From an uncultured Rhodopila sp. (GTDB taxonomy: Bacteria > Pseudomonadota > Alphaproteobacteria > Acetobacterales > Acetobacteraceae): a stretch of DNA of 64,000 nt. The notes below the pieces were generated by a model, which worked only from the letters and a program-made list of their open reading frames with translations, had not been told where the DNA came from and ran no database searches. The DNA lies in contig CAIZFE010000038.1 of the NCBI GenBank assembly GCA_903932145.1, positions 1 through 64,000 on the forward strand. Direction: 5' to 3'. The position numbers were made by a program, and so were the translations under genes. Below, piece after piece: positions 1 to 9,330 of the stretch (position 1 is its first letter; each line of letters opens with the position of its first letter).

Positions 1-258
1 CGCGTATGCTGTAGGGCCGCCGTCGGGCCCCGTCGAAGTGAATTTCGCGCGTTATACCAGTCCACGTGGAGACTGACGTACGGCTATTCCACCTTCGTCA
101 TGGCCGGTTTGTCCGGGCAACCTGACGTGGGCACCGTCAAGAGATAGGTCGCCGGGAGAAGCCGGGCGATGACGATGAGGGGGGAGAGCGGGCGTGCATC
201 GGCTTCATGTCGTAGCCACTGTATCTCGTCCGTCAGACAATGATTATCGCAATGACCG
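1..258. other. Intergenic DNA at window edge
   Basis: I see no gene here. Positions 97-119 carry one degraded arm of the GC-rich palindromic element found elsewhere in the window (CATGGCCGG then TTTGTCCGGGC). The rest shows no recognisable signal. It lies downstream of the minus-strand acyltransferase, so a terminator would be expected, but no stem followed by a T-run is visible. Confidence 0.5.
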
Positions 259-1401
259 TCAGGATTGCCGCGGCCGACGGACGCCGAACCGGGTCAGCAG
301 ATACAGGCGGATTGGCTGTTCGACCCACATATGGGTGACCGCGGAAATCAACAACACGCACACCAGATAAAGCACCGTCATGACCTCTCCCCATAACGGC
401 GAACCATTTGAGATCGGAAACACACGGTTCCTGATGATCGTGAATGCCCCAAGGAACAGTGCATGCGTCATGTACAGCGCATAGGACGACTCACCAAGGA
501 ATACCAGGACTCGGGCCTGCATCCAGCTAACCTGTCCACTGATATCCAATTGAGCAATCGACAAAATGAGCAGCAATACGCCGGGGGTGATCAGCTCGAT
601 CATCACGGCACCGTATCTGATCCCACTGGCCTCCGGCACAAACTGACAATACAGCATGAGTGGCACAAACATCAGCGCGAGCGACAGGCTGCAGGAATTG
701 AACCGCCATCCTTGGCGGAGAAGTTGCGCGCCGCACGCACCCAGCAGAAATCCCAAAAACTGCGGGACCGGATTAAACGCGATGAAATCCAGTTCAGCGT
801 CCATGTGGTGCAGCGCAGCAACGATGCAAAACGCCATCAAGCAGGCCCACGCCGCGCATACACGATAAAAATACGGGACGATTGTTTGTTGTCGCAGCAT
901 CCGGCGAAACACAAACGGCGCACACAGGTAGAAAAACAGTTCGCACGACAAGGTCCACGACACGCCGTTCCACGCCTGGCGGACCTCGGGATGCCCCGGC
1001 AACCAATCATGCAAAAGCAGAAAGTTCGCGATTGTGCCGTAGGGCGTCCCAACGTAGCCGGCCAGCGGCGTGCCCAGGACTGCGAAGCACATCAGCGAAA
1101 ACATGAGACACAGGATGTGGAGGGGGTAGATCCGGATCATCCTGCGCAAGATGAACTGCCGATCCGCCATGGCCGGGTCGTATCCCCACATCAGTATGAA
1201 ACCGGACAATATGAAGAAAACCGAGACACCCAGCCAGCCGATCTGTCCCATAAAATCAACCGTGGCCGTGTGAGCCCAGGCGGCCCGCGTATGGTGAACG
1301 GCAACCGCCAAAGCCGCAAACACCCGCAAGGATGTCAATGACGGCAGCACCTGTACCGGCAGTGTCGCGTGATGGGATTGAAGGGCCTTCAAGGTTGACA
1401 T
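259..1401 (-). CDS. Acyltransferase 3 family membrane protein
   Basis: Integral membrane O-acyltransferase of the Acyl_transf_3 (OafA/YrhL-like) family, which transfers acyl groups to cell-surface carbohydrates or lipids. From the chosen ATG it has 380 residues, usual for the single-domain form. The N-terminal family signature is visible: LRVFAALAVAVHH, with the conserved Arg and the His pair. About ten hydrophobic segments follow and there is no SGNH domain. The ATG at 1401 is preferred over a start 60 bases upstream because AAGGGA lies a suitable distance before it and the extra residues are Arg/Pro-rich and unlike the family. The acceptor is unknown and no polysaccharide genes are nearby. 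Confidence 0.85.
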   Translation of the reverse strand: MSTLKALQSHHATLPVQVLPSLTSLRVFAALAVAVHHTRAAWAHTATVDFMGQIGWLGVSVFFILSGFILMWGYDPAMADRQFILRRMIRIYPLHILCLMFSLMCFAVLGTPLAGYVGTPYGTIANFLLLHDWLPGHPEVRQAWNGVSWTLSCELFFYLCAPFVFRRMLRQQTIVPYFYRVCAAWACLMAFCIVAALHHMDAELDFIAFNPVPQFLGFLLGACGAQLLRQGWRFNSCSLSLALMFVPLMLYCQFVPEASGIRYGAVMIELITPGVLLLILSIAQLDISGQVSWMQARVLVFLGESSYALYMTHALFLGAFTIIRNRVFPISNGSPLWGEVMTVLYLVCVLLISAVTHMWVEQPIRLYLLTRFGVRRPRQS

Positions 1402-1799
1402 ATTCGAGTATTCCCTTCCACGCGGGCCAACCGGGCGCGGTTTGCCTTCGCATGTGCGCAATGACTACTCTTGTGGCGGTTTCAGCCAGACTGTCAAACA
1501 GAAAGCCCCCAAAGGGCCGGGGCATTGCCTGGAGAACGGCGCCGACCGAAAGCTCTGGTCATGGAGACCAGGGACCCGCAGGTCAAGCGCGACGCCAGGA
1601 CAGGGTAGTGATGTCGAGAGCGCTTGAAAGCACAATCCCGACACTCCCAACCCCAACAAGACGATCGAGGCGGGTTCGGGTGCTGATCACAGGCCCGGGA
1701 CGTTAGAGCCTTTGGCCCGGGAGATCCTTCATCCGCCGTGCTCCACCACCAACCGCCGCCCTGCCGGTCGCCATCGGTCATCAGCGAGCGTGCCAGCAC
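1402..1799. other. Intergenic region between divergent genes
   Basis: About 400 bases without a supportable gene. Open frames here lack ribosome-binding sites and resemble no protein I know. Short dyads are present, for example CTGGTC/GACCAG near 1554-1572 and CGTGC/GCACG near 1789-1800. It should contain the promoter of the minus-strand acyltransferase. The conserved promoter block of the next gene starts at about 1800. Confidence 0.4.
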
Positions 1800-1851
1800 G
1801 GCATGCACACCAGGGTTGACATATAAAAACTTATTTGTTAGTTTTACAGAC
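1800..1851 (+). promoter_or_regulatory. Promoter with leaderless geometry (paralogue 1)
   Basis: TTGACA at 1816-1821, a 17-base spacer, TAGTTT at 1839-1844, then exactly 7 bases to the ATG at 1852. Transcription should therefore begin at or next to the A of the start codon. No Shine-Dalgarno sequence precedes the ATG. The same arrangement precedes the paralogue at 58612-59433. The block GGCATGCAC-N2-CAGGG just upstream of the -35 hexamer is shared as well, and contains the palindrome GCATGC. Confidence 0.7.
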
Positions 1852-2670
1852 ATGGAGCATACGGCGCCAAGCATGACCCGGCCTGCCCCGCCCGATCCCG
1901 CACAGGATCGGGCCGGCGGCACCATACCGGAACGTCTCGCCGCCCTGCTGCATGTCGTCCGCGTCCTGCTCGGCCACGGCCGCCGCCTTGTTGAGATCGT
2001 CCCGGACCGCGCCGCCAACGTGGAATTCGCGACGCTGGCGGGCGTTTGGGGGACCTACATGCTTCCGACCATTCTCGCCCGGCTACAACGCGGTATCCTG
2101 CGGGCGATGGCGTTGGAGCGTTACCTGCTCGCCCGCGCCGCAAAAGGCCGCGAGATCGCATACGTGTATGCGCGCGAGCGCACGCAGGCCAAGCCGGCAG
2201 CGGAACCGCACGAGGGGGAGCCGGCCGCACGAACGGCGAAACCGCCCGCCAAACCGCAAACGGAGCCGCAAGACGCGCCCGGACCCAAGCGCCCCTCGTT
2301 CGATCCGGACGATCTCCGTATCCCCGGGCCCGAGGAACTCGACGTCGAAGTCCGCCGCCGTCCGTTCGGGCGTACTATCCTCGCGATCTGCATGGACCTC
2401 GCCGTCATCCCCGGTTTCTGCACCGGCCATTTCTGGAACCAGATATCCGATACGCTCCAGTTCTACGGCGGCAGTTTCACGACGCTGTTTAAGATACGGG
2501 CGCACCGCGAGGTATCGTTTCAGAAAGAGCGCGACAAGAAACCGGAAACCTGGAACTTTGCCTGGAAGCACCCGCCACTGGAGACGGTTCGGCAGGTGAT
2601 TGGATATTTGATCGGCGAGGTTCCCATTCTGGACCCGTTCGATCCGCTGCGGGCCACCGCTCCTCCCTGA
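1852..2670 (+). CDS. Orphan-family protein, paralogue 1
   Basis: Protein of 272 residues that I do not recognise. It is the sister of the 273-residue product at 58612-59433; by eye only about 16 of the first 118 residues differ. Layout: short N-terminus (MEHTAP), a helical region with LLHVVRVLLGHGRRLVE and RGILRAMALERYLLARA, a variable Pro/Ala/Glu-rich linker (about 105-150), then a conserved C-terminal part with FDPDDLRIPGPEELD, RTILAICMDLAVIP, FWNQISDTL and DPFDPL. There is no signal peptide or clear membrane anchor. The ATG at 1852 is chosen because both paralogues share MEHTAP and the same -10-to-ATG spacing. It is transcribed alone. Confidence 0.8.
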   Translation: MEHTAPSMTRPAPPDPAQDRAGGTIPERLAALLHVVRVLLGHGRRLVEIVPDRAANVEFATLAGVWGTYMLPTILARLQRGILRAMALERYLLARAAKGREIAYVYARERTQAKPAAEPHEGEPAARTAKPPAKPQTEPQDAPGPKRPSFDPDDLRIPGPEELDVEVRRRPFGRTILAICMDLAVIPGFCTGHFWNQISDTLQFYGGSFTTLFKIRAHREVSFQKERDKKPETWNFAWKHPPLETVRQVIGYLIGEVPILDPFDPLRATAPP

Positions 2671-2988
2671 TTCGCAGTCCCCGAACGTGTGTCGTACCCT
2701 CTGATTCCGGGGGCGCGTTCGTGCGCGCTATGGCCGGATACAGGGTGAATGGCGGAGCCGGGACTTCGCCCGCCCTTCGAGTCAACACCCGCTTGTCCGG
2801 GCCATGACGACGGGGAAACGATTTCCATCTGACGCGGTTATTCCCTGGCGTCACCTTAGTGGTTCTTTATGTTCGCCGGCCCCGCTCCCGGACCGCCCGA
2901 TTTGCCCAATCGCTTTGAAGCCTATCTACTCTCCGCCACATCGGCAGACCCAAAAGCCGAACCAGGGGAACAAGGAGCGTCACAACCC
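2671..2988. other. Intergenic region with conserved 3' flank and repeat remnant
   Basis: No gene seen. The first 70 bases include CCCTCTGATTCCGGGGGCGC followed by a GCGC-rich stretch. Nearly the same string follows the stop of the paralogue (minus strand, about 58550-58590), so the duplicated unit includes some 3' flank. CTTGTCCGGGCCATGACG at about 2790-2807 is one arm of the palindromic repeat family. The promoter of the MFS gene should lie in the last 150 bases. Confidence 0.5.
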
Positions 2989-4368
2989 ATGAGCGCCACC
3001 GCAATCGCCGACCTCGCGGTCGTTGAGCCTGGCTCGCTTGAAGAACGATACCGCGAATCCGCCGCCTTTCGCGCCGCATCCGACCAGACACGCGTCACGC
3101 CCACGCATATCCACATCGCGGTTGCCAACGGCCTCGGCTGGGGATTTGACGGCATGGACGGGGTGATTTTCGCCCTCGCCTCGCCGCTGATCGTCAAGGA
3201 GTTCGGGCTGACCGTTCCGGAATACCGGTCGGGGCTACAGCTTGCGCTGCTGGTCGGCATTTTCGGGATGTTCGCCTGGCCCTGGCTGGCGGATCGTTAC
3301 GGCCGACGGACATTGCTCGCCATCAACATCGCGCTGTTCTCGCTGATGATGCCGGTGCTGGCGATCTGCCAAACCTGGGCGGCGTTCGTCGCCGTTCGCT
3401 GCGTCGTCAATTTCGCTCTGAACGGGGAATGGTCGCTCGGTTCCATGCTGGTGGCGGAAACCTGGCCGGCGCGTCTGCGCGGCCGCGTCATCGGCATCAA
3501 CCGCGGCACCTGGTGCTTCGGCGCCGCTTTGGCAGGCGTGATCGCCACCTATCTCATCTCCAGCTACGGCTGGCGGGTCGCGTTCACAGTGCCCGCATTG
3601 GTCGCCCTGATCGCGGTCTATGTGCGCGCGAAATGTCCGGAATCGCCCTACTGGGTACGCATGCAGGACCGCAAGGCCCGCATCGCCCGCGCCCAGGCCA
3701 GCGGGCTGCGGCTGTCAACCGAGGACCAGGACTGGGTCAACAAAGCCAAACGAATCCCGCTGCGGCAGTTGTTCCTGCCGGATATGCTGCGCAATACGGG
3801 CGTCGCGACGTTCATCGCCTGCTGCTCCACCACCATTTACGGCACCGTTGGCGGCTGGATGCCGCTGTATTTGTCACAGGAACGGCATTGGTCCACCGCC
3901 GAGTATGGGACGTTCTATATTTGGTGGGGACTGGTCGGGTTCCTTGGACTGCTGGCGTCGGGCTGGATCTCCGATCGTTTCGGCCGCAAGCCGGCGTTCT
4001 ATGTCATGCTGGCGGAAGGCGCGGTGTTTATTACGCTCTGGGTTTATGCGACGACCGACACCGAACTGTGGGTTTACGGGCTGTTGTGGAGCATTGGCTT
4101 CCTCGGCTTCTGGGGACCGAGCATGATTTTGACAGCGGAACTGTATCCGACGCGCATCCGCGGGGTGGGCAATGGATTTTCCTGGTCGGTGGCGTGGCTG
4201 TTCGGTTTCGTGCTGTGGCCGTTCCTGGCGGTCGGCTTGCAGCAGCGCACCGGGTCTTTCGCGGCGGCGTTCCTGCTGATCCCGGCGGCCATGGCCTGCA
4301 TGGCTCTTGGCGTTTGGTGGTTTACGCCCGAACATGCGGGCAAGGAACTGGATGATATCGCAACCTGA
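2989..4368 (+). CDS. MFS transporter (sugar/aromatic-acid porter type)
   Basis: Twelve-helix major facilitator, 459 residues. MFS motifs are visible: DRYGRRT after helix 2, the second-half counterpart DRFGRKP, and PESPYW after helix 6, which is typical of the sugar-porter/NiaP-like/acid-symporter group. The N-terminal segment GWGFDGMDGVIFALASP matches helix 1 of organic-acid symporters with its Asp. The start at 2989 has AAGGAG eleven bases upstream; longer in-frame starts add non-conserved residues. The stop lies 15 bases before the next gene, so the two are probably co-transcribed. The substrate cannot be read from the sequence; an organic acid is likely. Confidence 0.85.
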   Translation: MSATAIADLAVVEPGSLEERYRESAAFRAASDQTRVTPTHIHIAVANGLGWGFDGMDGVIFALASPLIVKEFGLTVPEYRSGLQLALLVGIFGMFAWPWLADRYGRRTLLAINIALFSLMMPVLAICQTWAAFVAVRCVVNFALNGEWSLGSMLVAETWPARLRGRVIGINRGTWCFGAALAGVIATYLISSYGWRVAFTVPALVALIAVYVRAKCPESPYWVRMQDRKARIARAQASGLRLSTEDQDWVNKAKRIPLRQLFLPDMLRNTGVATFIACCSTTIYGTVGGWMPLYLSQERHWSTAEYGTFYIWWGLVGFLGLLASGWISDRFGRKPAFYVMLAEGAVFITLWVYATTDTELWVYGLLWSIGFLGFWGPSMILTAELYPTRIRGVGNGFSWSVAWLFGFVLWPFLAVGLQQRTGSFAAAFLLIPAAMACMALGVWWFTPEHAGKELDDIAT

Positions 4369-4383
4369 ACAATGGAGGACATA

Positions 4384-5016
4384 ATGGCCAAGGGCATTCT
4401 GCTGGTCGCGTTCGATTTCACGAATGCGCATGAGGACGAATTTCACGACTGGTACGATCTGGAGCACATCCCGGAGCGCCGGCGCGTCCCCGGCTTCGGC
4501 CTGTGCGAGCGTTGGATCAGCGTCGCCAATCCCAAACAAGCCGTCGCTACTTACGATCTGGACAGCCTCGCGGTGCTGCAAAGCGAGGCCTACAAAGCCA
4601 TCGCGTTCGAAAACCTGTCGGTCTGGTCCAAGCGCGTCGGCCCGATGTGCAACCGGCTGATCCGTTTCGACGGTGAGCAAACCTTGCCCGGCAATGCCGA
4701 CAGCCCGGCGGGTGCGGGTGGCGTGTTGGTGAATGCGATGAACGTGTTGCCGGAACACGATGCCGAGTTCAACGAATGGTACGACAACGAGCATATTCCC
4801 GCGCTGGCGGCTGTCTCCGGTGTGCTGTCCGCCCGGCGGTTCAGGGACCCGACAGGCACGCACCGGTATCTCGCGTTGTATCATCTGAAATCACCCGAGG
4901 TGGCGGCGGGTGCTGAATGGAAGAATGCGGCGTCAACGCCGTGGACCGAGCGCCTGCGGCCGCATTTCCGCGATCATCTGCGGATCCTGACGCGGCGTTA
5001 TGTGCAGGGTGGGTAG
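4384..5016 (+). CDS. Tandem-repeat dimeric alpha/beta-barrel (DUF4286/EthD-like) protein
   Basis: Protein of 210 residues made of two copies of a ferredoxin-like dimeric alpha/beta-barrel domain. Each half carries the same signature: EFHDWYDLEHIPERRRVPGF in the first and EFNEWYDNEHIPALAAVSGV in the second. Related single-domain proteins are small enzymes or binding proteins acting on aromatic or polyketide-like molecules. The start is set at 4384 because GGAGG lies five bases upstream; the upstream ATG at 4372 overlaps that Shine-Dalgarno sequence. It closely follows an MFS carrier, so it may act on the transported compound (inference). No catalytic residue can be named. Confidence 0.75.
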   Translation: MAKGILLVAFDFTNAHEDEFHDWYDLEHIPERRRVPGFGLCERWISVANPKQAVATYDLDSLAVLQSEAYKAIAFENLSVWSKRVGPMCNRLIRFDGEQTLPGNADSPAGAGGVLVNAMNVLPEHDAEFNEWYDNEHIPALAAVSGVLSARRFRDPTGTHRYLALYHLKSPEVAAGAEWKNAASTPWTERLRPHFRDHLRILTRRYVQGG

Positions 5017-5058
5017 AAGCGGCGGGAGGTCTGGCGCGTCATGGGCCGGGGGCCCGCC

Positions 5059-5137
5059 CGTCATGGCCCGGCTTGTCCGGGCCACCTATGCCCTGACGGA
5101 GCCGCGAGACTTGGCCCGGACAAGCCGGGCCATGACG
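5059..5137. repeat. GC-rich palindromic repeat element, perfect 25-bp arms
   Basis: Arms at 5059-5083 and 5113-5137 are perfect 25-base inverted repeats around a 29-base loop. The core reads CATGGCCCGGCTTGTCCGGG. Related copies occur at 23321-23408, 23474-23542, 25488-25553, 34049-34127, 58195-58230 and 59604-59646. All lie between genes, mostly at gene ends, so they may act as bidirectional terminators or mRNA-stabilising hairpins. This copy lies between the convergent ends of the 4384 gene and lspA. Confidence 0.85.
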
Positions 5138-5175
5138 GGCGGGGTTGGGCCGAACCGTGACGAATGCGCGTCGTC

Positions 5176-5685
5176 CTACGGGTAATCCGGCGCGGGCCGC
5201 CGCGACGAGAACTGCGACTCGATCACCAGCACGATGACACCGCAGACAATCGCCGCGTCGGCCAAGTTGAACACATACCAGGAGATATCGCCCCACCGCG
5301 TATCGACATGGGCATGGATGAAATCGACCACCCCGCCGAAGCGCACGCGATCGATGACATTGCCGATCGCACCGCCGGCGATCGCTCCGATCGCCGGCGC
5401 GACCACCTTGTTCTCGGCCTTGCGCAGCCAGAACCCGAGTGCCACGACGACCGTCAGGGCGACGACCGCCAGCACGACGTGGCCCCAGTCACCCAGCCCG
5501 TTCAGCAGGCCGAAGGTGACGCCCTTGTTCCAAACCATCGTCAGGTTCAGCACCGGCAACAGCACCACCTGCCGCAGCGACGGCAGATCCAGCATGTTCA
5601 GCACCCACCATTTACTGGCCTGATCCGCCGCCAGCACGATCAGCCCGGCGATGATCCCCAGCGGCAGGAAGTTCGGCCGGGTCAC
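5176..5685 (-). CDS. lspA: Lipoprotein signal peptidase (signal peptidase II)
   Basis: Inner-membrane aspartic protease that cleaves the signal peptide of prolipoproteins after diacylglyceryl transfer. It has 169 residues and four membrane helices. Conserved motifs: ADQASKWW in helix 1, [10 protein letters not shown], then [15 protein letters not shown] and FNLADAAI, which carry the two catalytic aspartates. The start is a GTG at 5685 overlapping the ileS stop as GTGA, giving the normal family length; a second GTG at 5697 is possible. Downstream of and coupled to ileS, the classical ileS-lspA order. Confidence 0.95.
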   Translation of the reverse strand: MTRPNFLPLGIIAGLIVLAADQASKWWVLNMLDLPSLRQVVLLPVLNLTMVWNKGVTFGLLNGLGDWGHVVLAVVALTVVVALGFWLRKAENKVVAPAIGAIAGGAIGNVIDRVRFGGVVDFIHAHVDTRWGDISWYVFNLADAAIVCGVIVLVIESQFSSRRPAPDYP

Positions 5686-8489
5686 GCCGGTTTGCACGTC
5701 AGACCGGACTCGACCGCGTCCGAGCATCGGAGACACAGTGACGGGTGGGAGGCGACTGACCCCACTTCCGTCAGCACTCTCCAGCAACGGGCGCATTTCT
5801 CGCCGGAGGCGGGCGTGACCTTCGACAGGGGTTCGTCCGTGCCCGGCACGATCCGTACGGAGGAGACGATCGCGATCTCTGACCATGCGGCTTCATCCAG
5901 TAAGTTGGCGTGGTCCGGGTTCAACGGCAGTTCCACGGCGGCCTGCAACGACGATCCGATCACGTTCGTCTTGCGGCATTCTTCAAGCGGCACGGTAATG
6001 CGCCGGCGGATAGTGCGGACGGTTTCCCACTTCGCCGCCAGCGCCGGATCGTTCCAGTCTGACGGCGGGGTTTGGAACAGCTCCAGATGCACGCTGGTGT
6101 CGTCACCGAAGCGGGCGCACCAGGCTTCCTCGGCTGTGAAGCACAGCACCGGGGCGAGCCATGTGCACAGATACCGATGCAAGTAATCCAGAACGGTGCG
6201 AGACGCGCGGCGGCGCAGACTGTCAGGCCGGTCGCAATACAGCGCGTCCTTGCGGATATCGAAGTAGAACGCGGACAGATCGACGGCGCAGAAATGATGC
6301 AGGTCCGGATAGACGCCGGTCCAGTCGTAGGACTGCACGGCGGCGCGGAATTTTACGTCCAGTTCCGACAAACGGTGCAGCACCCAGCGTTCCAACTCCG
6401 GCATCTCTGCCACCGGCACGCGTTCGGCTTCGGTGAATCCGTCCAAACTTCCCAGCACCCAGCGCAGCGTGTTGCGTAACCGGCGATACAGCTCGGATTG
6501 CTGTTTCAGGATTTCCTGGCCGATCCGCAGGTCTTCGGTCGTGTCCGACGACATGACCCACAGCCGCAGAATGTCGGCGCCGTATTTGTCGGCGACCTCG
6601 TCCGGGGCGGTGGTGTTGCCCAGGGACTTGGACATCTTCCGGCCCTTCTCGTCATTGACGAAACCGTGGGTCAGGACGGCCTTGAACGGCGCGACACCGC
6701 GGGTGCCGACGGCCTCCAGCAACGAGGACTGGAACCAGCCGCGATGTTGATCCGACCCTTCCAGATACAAATCCGCCGGCCACGGCAGGCCACGCTTTTC
6801 CAGCACGAAGGCGTGGGTGCAGCCGGATTCGAACCAGACATCGACGATGTCCTTCACCTGCTCGTAAGCGTCCGGATCGTAGTCGTTGCCCAGGAAGCGG
6901 GACGGCGGCGAGGAGTACCAGGCGTCGGCGCCCTCGGCTTCGAATGCCTCGACAATGCGGGCGACGACGGCGGGATCACGCAGCGGCTGGCCGGTGCGTT
7001 TTTCCACGAACACGGTGATCGGCACGCCCCAGGTGCGCTGGCGGCTGATGCACCAATCCGGGCGCGACGCGACCATGGAGCCGATACGATTCCGCCCCTG
7101 GTCCGGCACGAAATGCGTGGCGGCGATGGCGGCCAGCGCTTTTTCCCTGATGGCGTGCTCGCTATCCATTGGGATGAACCACTGCGGCGTCGCCCGGAAG
7201 ATCAGCGGCGCCTTGGAGCGCCAGGAACACGGATACGAATGCGTGATTTTCCCACGCGCCAGCAGATTGCCGGCGCCCGTCAGCGCCGCACACACGGGAT
7301 CGGCGGCCTTATAGACATGGTGGCCGGCAAACAGCGGCACCCACGGGTAGTAGGTGCCGTCATCGGCGACGGTTTCCGGCACTTCGATGCTGTTAGCGCG
7401 GCCCAGGATAAAATCGTCCTCGCCATGGCCGGGCGCGATGTGGACGAATCCGGTGCCCGCCTCGGTCGTGACGAAATCGCCCAACAGCAGCGGCGTGTCC
7501 TGTTCGTAGCCCTGGCCACGCAGCGGATGCGCCATGATCGTGCCGGCGAGGTCGGCCCCTTTGACCACTGCCAGGACGGTGTGGGTTTCGATGCCGGTGT
7601 CCTTCAACACAGTCGCCAAAAGAGCTTCTGCGATGACGAGCTTTTCACCCGTCACGGCCAGGGAACCGTCAGCCACGGCACCCACCTGAATGACCGCATA
7701 ATCGAACTCGGCCCCGGCGGCGACGGCGCGGTTGCCCGGCATCGTCCACGGCGTGGTGGTCCAGATGACGATCGCAGCGCCGGTTACCTCGGGGATGGAC
7801 GCGGTCACCACCGGAAAGCGAACCCAGATCGTGACCGAGGTATGGTCGTGATACTCGATCTCGGCTTCCGCCAGCATGGTCTTCTCTACAGGAGACCACA
7901 TCACCGGGCGCAAGCCGCGATACAGCGAGCCATTCAGCAGGAACTTGCAGATTTCCCCGGCGATGGCGGCTTCCGAGGGCAGATCCATGGTGGCGTAGCG
8001 GTGGGCAAAGTCGCCCTCAACCCCCAACCGCCGAAATTCCTTCGCCTGGATGCCCATCCAGCGATCCGCATAGGCGCGGCATTCGGCGCGGAAATCCAGC
8101 ACCGGAACGGCGTCCTTGTCGCGCTTTTTGGCGCGGTATTCTTCCTCGATCTTCCATTCGATCGGCAGGCCGTGGCAGTCCCAGCCGGGGATGTAGTTGG
8201 CGTCGTAGCCGGCCATCTGGCGGGTGCGGTTGACCACGTCCTTCAGGATCTTGTTCAGCGCGGTGCCGATATGCAGGTGGCCGTTCGCATACGGAGGCCC
8301 GTCATGCAGAATGAACAACGGCCGCCCCTTCGAGGCCGCTCGGATCTTGCCGATCAGGTCCATGGCGTCCCATTTCGCCAGGATCTGCGGCTCCTTCTTC
8401 GGCAGGTCCCCACGCATGGGGAAACTGGTCTGCGGCAGGAACACCGTGTCACGGTAGTCGCGCTGGGGATCGGTCACTGCGTCGTTCAT
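5682..8489 (-). CDS. ileS: Isoleucyl-tRNA synthetase
   Basis: Cytoplasmic class I aminoacyl-tRNA synthetase, 935 residues, normal for bacterial IleRS. HLHIG (about 71-75, in [11 protein letters not shown]) and KMSKS (in [11 protein letters not shown]) form the ATP site. The editing CP1 domain lies between them. The C-terminus has a zinc ribbon, CARCW followed by CLRC, as in the zinc-bearing bacterial type. The ATG at 8489 is preferred to a TTG six codons upstream because [19 protein letters not shown] aligns with family N-termini. The TGA overlaps the lspA GTG. Confidence 0.97.
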   Translation of the reverse strand: MNDAVTDPQRDYRDTVFLPQTSFPMRGDLPKKEPQILAKWDAMDLIGKIRAASKGRPLFILHDGPPYANGHLHIGTALNKILKDVVNRTRQMAGYDANYIPGWDCHGLPIEWKIEEEYRAKKRDKDAVPVLDFRAECRAYADRWMGIQAKEFRRLGVEGDFAHRYATMDLPSEAAIAGEICKFLLNGSLYRGLRPVMWSPVEKTMLAEAEIEYHDHTSVTIWVRFPVVTASIPEVTGAAIVIWTTTPWTMPGNRAVAAGAEFDYAVIQVGAVADGSLAVTGEKLVIAEALLATVLKDTGIETHTVLAVVKGADLAGTIMAHPLRGQGYEQDTPLLLGDFVTTEAGTGFVHIAPGHGEDDFILGRANSIEVPETVADDGTYYPWVPLFAGHHVYKAADPVCAALTGAGNLLARGKITHSYPCSWRSKAPLIFRATPQWFIPMDSEHAIREKALAAIAATHFVPDQGRNRIGSMVASRPDWCISRQRTWGVPITVFVEKRTGQPLRDPAVVARIVEAFEAEGADAWYSSPPSRFLGNDYDPDAYEQVKDIVDVWFESGCTHAFVLEKRGLPWPADLYLEGSDQHRGWFQSSLLEAVGTRGVAPFKAVLTHGFVNDEKGRKMSKSLGNTTAPDEVADKYGADILRLWVMSSDTTEDLRIGQEILKQQSELYRRLRNTLRWVLGSLDGFTEAERVPVAEMPELERWVLHRLSELDVKFRAAVQSYDWTGVYPDLHHFCAVDLSAFYFDIRKDALYCDRPDSLRRRASRTVLDYLHRYLCTWLAPVLCFTAEEAWCARFGDDTSVHLELFQTPPSDWNDPALAAKWETVRTIRRRITVPLEECRKTNVIGSSLQAAVELPLNPDHANLLDEAAWSEIAIVSSVRIVPGTDEPLSKVTPASGEKCARCWRVLTEVGSVASHPSLCLRCSDAVESGLTCKPA

Positions 8490-8630
8490 GCGAATTCCGT
8501 CAGGCAAAGGGCGGGCGATTGGTTCGAAGCGGCCAGCCTATACACGGATGTCGCCCGCGCGACCATGCCGAACGCGGAAAGGTGAGATGGGGGAGCGCTA
8601 TAGGGAGCACCTGGTGGGTGGCGGGCGACG

Positions 8631-9074
8631 CTATGTCGCCTCCGGAAAGAAATTCAGGTCCATCATTTGTCCATACGACCAGGGGCAGACGAGGGGGAAA
8701 GCAGAGCGATCCAGGCCCGTCTCGCCTACGGCCCCCGGGATGGCGAAACCATAAGCCGCCTTGATGGTCTCTTCGATGCTGTGTTTGAGGCTCGGGCTTT
8801 CCGCCACATAATAGTCCAGTTTCACGCGCTGTATTTCGATTGTCAGACGCCAGCTATTGCTTTGGAAAGCCGGCTGAAACCGCCATTTTAGCAAGTGCAC
8901 CAGCAGCGTCGTCAGACGTTCGACCAGTTCGCGCTTCTCGCGTTTGGCAATGCTCTCGATCTCTTCGGCGATGTGTTCAATGTCCGCCTCGGAGAGCCGC
9001 CCCGCGCGCAGCAATGCGGCCTGTTCGTTTGCCCAGGCGTAGAAGTCCTGACCGTAAAGTTGCGGATTGCTCAC
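8631..9074 (-). CDS. DUF29 family protein
   Basis: Protein of 147 residues with the DUF29 pattern: YGQDFYAWANEQAALLRAGR at the N-terminus, the acidic helix ADIEHIAEEIESIAKREK, then LLVHLLKWRFQP and SWRLTIEIQR. These proteins are common in alphaproteobacteria and cyanobacteria, often in many copies, and have no settled biochemical role. The start is a GTG and the Shine-Dalgarno sequence is weak. It is a single-gene unit between ileS and the aldolase gene. Confidence 0.85.
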   Translation of the reverse strand: MSNPQLYGQDFYAWANEQAALLRAGRLSEADIEHIAEEIESIAKREKRELVERLTTLLVHLLKWRFQPAFQSNSWRLTIEIQRVKLDYYVAESPSLKHSIEETIKAAYGFAIPGAVGETGLDRSAFPLVCPWSYGQMMDLNFFPEAT

Positions 9075-9330
9075 TTCGCTTACCCAGTTTCCAAGCCGGT
9101 GCCCGCCATTAGCTCGCGGTCAACCCCAAACCGAGAGCCTATTCTTTCATTTCGGGGCACCAATCCGAATACCAATATGGTTCCCGGCGGGCCGCCGACA
9201 ATGACTCAAACTGTCCAACGCGGGGCGACCTGCCTGTCGGCAGGCCATCCTGATTGGGCTCAACCGCAGGTTTGCCCGGTTCGCGGCGGCACGCTCGCAT
9301 CCCAACCTGCATACGAGCGCTCAGCCACGG

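Noticed and set aside
5164-8585. Long open frames on the plus strand opposite ileS and lspA
   Set aside because: They are antisense to strongly conserved genes, are rich in Arg/Gln/His typical of reverse-frame shadows in GC-rich DNA, and have no ribosome-binding sites.
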